64,000 nt of DNA from the NCBI GenBank assembly GCA_023386265.1, contig JAEWKA010000008.1, positions 372,001 through 436,000 of the forward strand. The letters are read 5' to 3'. Positions 60,468-64,000 of the stretch are shown piece by piece (within the stretch, counting starts at the first letter, position 1; the number at the start of each line of letters is the position of its first letter). The translations under genes and the position numbers were made by a program. Origin of the DNA: Bacillota bacterium (lineage in GTDB: Bacteria; Bacillota; Clostridia; Oscillospirales; Oscillospiraceae). A model generated the notes under the pieces. That model was not told the origin of the DNA. It saw only the letters and a program-made list of their open reading frames with translations, and ran no database searches.

Positions 60468-61730
60468 ATGTACAGACCGCTTGCCGACGAGCTTCGCCCG
60501 ACTTCATTGGACGAGGTCTTCGGACAGTCCGAAATTTTAGGCGGAAACTCGATGCTGCGCCGCATCATTGAGTCAAAGCAGATACCGAACATGATATTCT
60601 ACGGTCCCTCGGGAACGGGTAAAACTACGGTTGCAAGCATTATCGCAGAAAAGACGAACCGCGCCCTGCGAAAGCTCAACGCGACAACGTCGGGCATAGC
60701 CGACATAAAGGCGATAATTGACGAGTTGGACACGTTGATGGCGCCTGACGGCGTGCTGCTTTACCTAGACGAAATCCAGTACTTCAATAAAAAGCAGCAG
60801 CAGTCGCTTTTGGAGTTCATCGAAAACGGTAAAATCACACTCATTGCCTCGACAACGGAAAATCCGTACTTCTATGTCTTCAACGCGATTTTAAGCCGTT
60901 CCACAATCTTCGAGTTCAAACAGCTTTCTGCCGCCGACTGCGAGAAGGCTGTCGTGCGTGCTCTTCGTTTTCTTGAAGAACGCGACGGAACCAAAATCAC
61001 CTGCGAGGACGGCGTAACCTCGTATCTCGCGCAGGGCTGCGGCGGCGACGTTCGAAAGGCGATAAATGCGATTGAGCTTCTCTATAGCGCGTGCAAGGGC
61101 GCATCAAGCAAGGTTAAACTTACGCTCAATGACGCGGAGCAGGTTTCGCAGAAGAGCTCCATGCGTTATGACCGCGAGGGCGACGCGCACTTTGATATAC
61201 TTTCGGCGCTTATGAAATCTCTGCGAGGAAGTGACCCCGACGCCGCCCTGCATTATCTTGCGCGGCTTCTGGAGGCGGGCGACCTTCCCGGCGCTTGCAG
61301 GCGCATCCTCTGCTCCGCGAGCGAGGATATAGGGCTCGCCTATCCGATGGCGGTGCCGATAGTCAAGGCCTGCGTGGATTCCGCGTTGCAGCTCGGTCTG
61401 CCCGAAGCTCGGCTCCCGCTCGCCGAGGCTTGCATACTACTCGCGACAGCGCCGAAATCAAATAGCGGCGTTATAGCGATTGACAAGGCCTTTGCCGATA
61501 TCCGAGCAGGCAAAACCGGAAACATCCCGCGCGAAATGCAGAACGTCCACGCGGATTCAACGGAGCACAAGAGAGAGCAGAATTACAAATATCCACACAG
61601 CTTCCAGAACCACTGGGTTAAGCAGCAGTACCTTCCGGATGAGCTTAAAGATACGAGGTATTACGATTACGGTGACAACAAAACCGAGCTGGCGGCGAAA
61701 ACCTATTGGGACAATATCAAGAAAAAGTGA
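60468..61730 (+). CDS. rarA: Replication-associated recombination ATPase RarA (MgsA)
   Basis: 420 residues. AAA+ ATPase of the clamp-loader family that acts at stalled replication forks. Walker A is GPSGTGKTT, Walker B is LYLDEIQYF, the sensor region is STTENPYF, and the C-terminal tetramerisation part runs to the end (NYKYPHSFQNHWVKQQYLP). AGGAGGT lies about seven bases before the ATG at 60468. It is followed ten bases later by the DUF951 gene. Confidence 0.95.
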   Translation: MYRPLADELRPTSLDEVFGQSEILGGNSMLRRIIESKQIPNMIFYGPSGTGKTTVASIIAEKTNRALRKLNATTSGIADIKAIIDELDTLMAPDGVLLYLDEIQYFNKKQQQSLLEFIENGKITLIASTTENPYFYVFNAILSRSTIFEFKQLSAADCEKAVVRALRFLEERDGTKITCEDGVTSYLAQGCGGDVRKAINAIELLYSACKGASSKVKLTLNDAEQVSQKSSMRYDREGDAHFDILSALMKSLRGSDPDAALHYLARLLEAGDLPGACRRILCSASEDIGLAYPMAVPIVKACVDSALQLGLPEARLPLAEACILLATAPKSNSGVIAIDKAFADIRAGKTGNIPREMQNVHADSTEHKREQNYKYPHSFQNHWVKQQYLPDELKDTRYYDYGDNKTELAAKTYWDNIKKK

Positions 61731-61739
61731 GGGCTTAAC

Positions 61740-61937
61740 GTGGATATAAAAGTAGGCGACATTCTGACGATGAAAAAGGTTCATCCCTGCGGCGAAAAGC
61801 GCTGGGTGGTGCTGCGCACCGGCATGGACTTCAAGCTCCGCTGTATGGGCTGCGGACATGAGGTCATGGGCGCAAGGAATAAATTCGAACGGAATATCCG
61901 CGCGGTGGAGCGCAAAGATGAGGACTCTCAAAGTTAG
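61740..61937 (+). CDS. DUF951 family small protein
   Basis: 65 residues. KVGDILTMKKVHPCG, WVVLRTGMDFKLRCMGCGHEVM and the basic C-terminus match the DUF951 (YyzM-type) family, a small conserved Firmicute protein with a CxxC pair (CMGC) and an extra cysteine (HPCG). Probably nucleic-acid- or zinc-binding, which is inference. The start is GTG with GAGGG six bases upstream. Likely co-transcribed with rarA. Confidence 0.85.
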   Translation: MDIKVGDILTMKKVHPCGEKRWVVLRTGMDFKLRCMGCGHEVMGARNKFERNIRAVERKDEDSQS

Positions 61938-61991
61938 AAGCGGACTGTCGGACAGCGTATGAACGACTACAACAAGCTTGAGGTGAAAACA

Positions 61992-62831
61992 ATGGCTGTA
62001 GAGGAACAATACCTATTGGATGTTGAGGCGATATTGTCGCATAGATATGATAATGGAGCCGACTATTGGACAACACCCGACAAACGTCTAATAAAAGGAG
62101 CTCCATTCTCGACTTTGGAGAGCGTGCAGATTCTGCTGGGATTAGGCATGGATAAAGACGAGCCTTTGCTAAAAGAAGCCGCCGAATTGATATTCAGTAC
62201 ATGGCGTGAAGATGGACGTTTTAAGCTGTACCCACAAGGCGGTATTTATCCCTGTCATACAGTCAACGCTTTAAGCGTGCTTTGCCACATGGGCTATGCC
62301 TCCGATTTAAGGCTGCAAAGAACCTTCCGTCATCTTTTAGACACTCAGTATGCCGACGGAGGCTGGCGATGCAATAAATTCAGCTTTGGCCGAGGACCGG
62401 AAACAGAGTATTCAAACCCCTTGCCAACGCTTACCGCACTCGATGCTTTTCGTTTCAGTGACTATCTCAACAAAGAAGAGGTGCTTGACAAATCAGTAGA
62501 TTTCTTGCTTGCGCATTGGACAATCAGAAAGCCGATTGGCCCCTGCCACTATGGAATCGGAACACTATTCATGCAGACCGAATATCCCTTCAGTAATTAC
62601 AACCTTTTTATTTATATCTATGTTTTGTCGTTTTATAATAGGGCAAAGAAAGATGCGCGGTTTCTTGAAGCCTTGAAAACACTGGAATCCAAAATGGTCG
62701 ATGGCCAGATTGTGGTTGAACGCGTTAATCAGAAGCTTGCCCGGCTTTCTTTCTGCAAAAAGGGAGAACCCAGCGCACTCGCAACAAAACGCTATCACGA
62801 GATAATTAGAAATCTTGGTGAAAAGTCATAG
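61992..62831 (+). CDS. Alpha/alpha-toroid (prenyltransferase/squalene-cyclase-like) protein
   Basis: 279 residues, cytoplasmic. Helical repeats with QYADGGWRC near residue 120 resemble the QxxDGGW motif of terpenoid-cyclase-type toroids; other repeats are LYPQGGIYPCHTVNALSVL and the aromatic ETEYSNPLPTLTALDAF. No DDxD catalytic motif of true cyclases is seen, so a binding role or altered chemistry is possible. The ATG at 61992 is chosen because GAGGTG precedes it; the upstream ATG at 61959 lacks one. It follows DUF951 by 54 bases and ends before a 19-bp terminator. Function unknown. Confidence 0.7.
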   Translation: MAVEEQYLLDVEAILSHRYDNGADYWTTPDKRLIKGAPFSTLESVQILLGLGMDKDEPLLKEAAELIFSTWREDGRFKLYPQGGIYPCHTVNALSVLCHMGYASDLRLQRTFRHLLDTQYADGGWRCNKFSFGRGPETEYSNPLPTLTALDAFRFSDYLNKEEVLDKSVDFLLAHWTIRKPIGPCHYGIGTLFMQTEYPFSNYNLFIYIYVLSFYNRAKKDARFLEALKTLESKMVDGQIVVERVNQKLARLSFCKKGEPSALATKRYHEIIRNLGEKS

Positions 62832-62867
62832 CGGCATTTGAAGGCTTTATCGAGCAAGTAGCAGTTT

Positions 62868-62909
62868 AAATATAGAAGAGCGCACCAATCGGTGCGCTCT
62901 TCTATATTT
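62868..62909. terminator. Bidirectional terminator between toroid protein gene and potD
   Basis: A perfect 19-bp stem, AAATATAGAAGAGCGCACC (62868-62886) and complement (62891-62909), with an AATC loop. It overlaps the potD stop. Confidence 0.9.
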
Positions 62910-63954
62910 AATTTTCTGATTTTAGCTCTACCCACATCTTGTCATAGTAGTTCAACGTCTCCTGGGGGAGGTTGATATATGACTCGCTTTCTGAAAGCAC
63001 TGCATTGTCGGGGTACATTATGCCTTTTGTAAAATCATCGACTTCAATCAGATCCTTGACTTCCTTGTTGGGGCTGGTGTATCCGATATAAACGGAGTTA
63101 GCCATACTCTGCTCGGTCCCTGACATGAAATTAATGAAGGCCTCTGCGTTATCCTTGTTTTCCGCGTTTTTGAGAACGCACATCGCGTCGCAAAAAACAT
63201 TCGTTCCTTCCTTTGGAATGCAGAACTTGAGATTGGGATTTGCCTCATGCATTGTGAGGTAGTCACCGGCGTAATATGGGCCGATTGCGGCCTCGCCGCT
63301 TTCAAGCTTGTCGAAAATCTGATCCATGACATAGCCCTGAAGAATGGGTTTCTGCTGTTTCAGAAGCTCAAAGGCTTTGTCAAGCTCGCTCTCATCCGTC
63401 GTATTCATCGAGTAGCCGAGATACCGGAGGGCGATTGCCATCGCGTCACGCGAGTTATCGAACATCAGTATGTTGCCTATGTTCTTCTCGTCGAAGAGAG
63501 CGCCCCAGCTAGAAACCTCGCCAACGACTGCCGGGTCATAGATTATTCCCATGGTGCCCCACATATAAGGCACGCTGTATTTATTGTCCGCGTCATATGC
63601 CATGCTCTTTAGACTGTCATCGATGAGCGAATAGTTCGGGATCTTCGAAAAATCGAGGGGCTCGAGCATATCCTCGTCGATAAGTCGGGAAATCATATAA
63701 TCGGAGGGGACGACAACGTCATAGCTCACGCCGCCCTGTTTTAAGACGGAATACATCTGCTCGTTTGATTCATAGGTCTTGTAGTTGACCTTGATGCCCG
63801 TTTCGTTTTCGAACTGCGTTATAAGGTCTGTGTCGATGTATTCGCCCCAGTTATAAACATTGACAACTCCGTTCGGGGTTTTGCTTCCTCCGCAGCCGGA
63901 AAACAGGCAGACGAGCATAACGGCGCAGATAACAATTGAAACTGTTTTTTTCAT
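62908..63954 (-). CDS. potD: Spermidine/putrescine-binding lipoprotein PotD
   Basis: 348 residues. The polyamine-binding component of an ABC importer. A signal peptide ends in LFSGC, so Cys21 is the lipidated residue. VVNVYNWGEYID, YDVVVPSDYMISRL, VPYMWGTMGIIYDP and the C-terminal Trp/Glu-containing part match PotD. AGGAGC lies about six bases before the ATG. It overlaps an upstream minus-strand frame, consistent with the usual potABCD order. Closed by a strong terminator. Confidence 0.94.
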   Translation of the reverse strand: MKKTVSIVICAVMLVCLFSGCGGSKTPNGVVNVYNWGEYIDTDLITQFENETGIKVNYKTYESNEQMYSVLKQGGVSYDVVVPSDYMISRLIDEDMLEPLDFSKIPNYSLIDDSLKSMAYDADNKYSVPYMWGTMGIIYDPAVVGEVSSWGALFDEKNIGNILMFDNSRDAMAIALRYLGYSMNTTDESELDKAFELLKQQKPILQGYVMDQIFDKLESGEAAIGPYYAGDYLTMHEANPNLKFCIPKEGTNVFCDAMCVLKNAENKDNAEAFINFMSGTEQSMANSVYIGYTSPNKEVKDLIEVDDFTKGIMYPDNAVLSESESYINLPQETLNYYDKMWVELKSEN

Positions 63955-64000
63955 TCCAGTGCTCCTTTCAGCATTCCATCTTTTTTTATCTCTGCCTTGT
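63953..64000 (-). CDS. Possible end of potC (ABC permease), partial
   Basis: Upstream of potD one minus-strand frame stays open from the window edge to a TGA that overlaps the potD start (ATGA). Only 15 codons are visible (KAEIKKDGMLKGALE), basic like a cytoplasmic tail. potC is the normal upstream neighbour, but the stretch is too short to be sure. Confidence 0.3.

Noticed and set aside
1..64000. Mobile element or prophage
   Set aside because: No transposase, integrase, terminase or clear att-type repeat was found; the arsenic island has no mobility gene at its ends.
1..64000. tRNA or rRNA genes
   Set aside because: No cloverleaf or rRNA-like segment was noticed in the gaps; a tRNAscan run would settle it.

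Overview
The window looks like chromosomal DNA of an anaerobic, spore-forming Firmicute of class Clostridia, probably related to Oscillospiraceae/Ruminococcaceae. The evidence is the gene content and order: a Gram-positive PolC with fused exonuclease, MutS-MiaB-MutL-MiaA-Hfq in sequence, SepF and DivIVA, SpoVT (sporulation), SLH-type surface protein, a T-box leader, many Fe-S proteins, and no respiratory genes. This taxonomic placement is inference. No rRNA, tRNA, CRISPR array, transposase or prophage gene was seen.

Layout. 1-1320: start of a membrane protein and a CPBP protease. 1320-8957: DNA repair and tRNA modification (mutS, miaB on the minus strand; mutL, miaA, hfq on the plus strand), with hairpin-rich leaders before mutL and hfq. 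9091-17349: envelope and division genes (HlyD-like protein, yggS, sepF, divIVA), then ileS, lspA and a RluD-type pseudouridine synthase. 17401-20387: T-box-controlled threonine deaminase, then folA and thyA. 20580-25110: a beta-oxidation/reverse beta-oxidation-like set (thiolase, FadN-type two-domain enzyme, PaaG-like crotonase). 25640-26967: an Fe-S protein paired with HypA. 27049-31143: an arsenic resistance island (arsC, acr3, small thioredoxin, ferredoxin-DUF2703 fusion, ArsP/YraQ-type permease, arsR) with two matching ArsR operator candidates. 31325-34906: a chemoreceptor and an iron-containing alcohol dehydrogenase under a MerR-type promoter. 35026-43886: two large beta-helix-like proteins, one with signal peptide and three SLH repeats, the other without a signal peptide and followed by an in-frame continuation after a stop codon. 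44210-46811: spoVT and an ECF sigma/anti-sigma pair. 46853-57145: the operon pyrH-frr-uppS-cdsA-dxr-rseP-ispG-polC. 57258-64000: a lipoprotein, nth, glyA, rarA, a DUF951 protein, an alpha/alpha-toroid protein, and potD at the right edge.

Most of the window is conserved housekeeping DNA. The parts most worth a second look are the structured hfq leader, the palindromic clusters before mutL and ileS, the C-terminal extension on LspA, the Fe-S/HypA pair without hydrogenase genes, the arsenic island with its ferredoxin-DUF2703 fusion, the MerR-type promoter on the alcohol dehydrogenase, and the 1234-residue surface-like protein with the interrupted reading frame. I found no clear, wholly new defence or mobile system.
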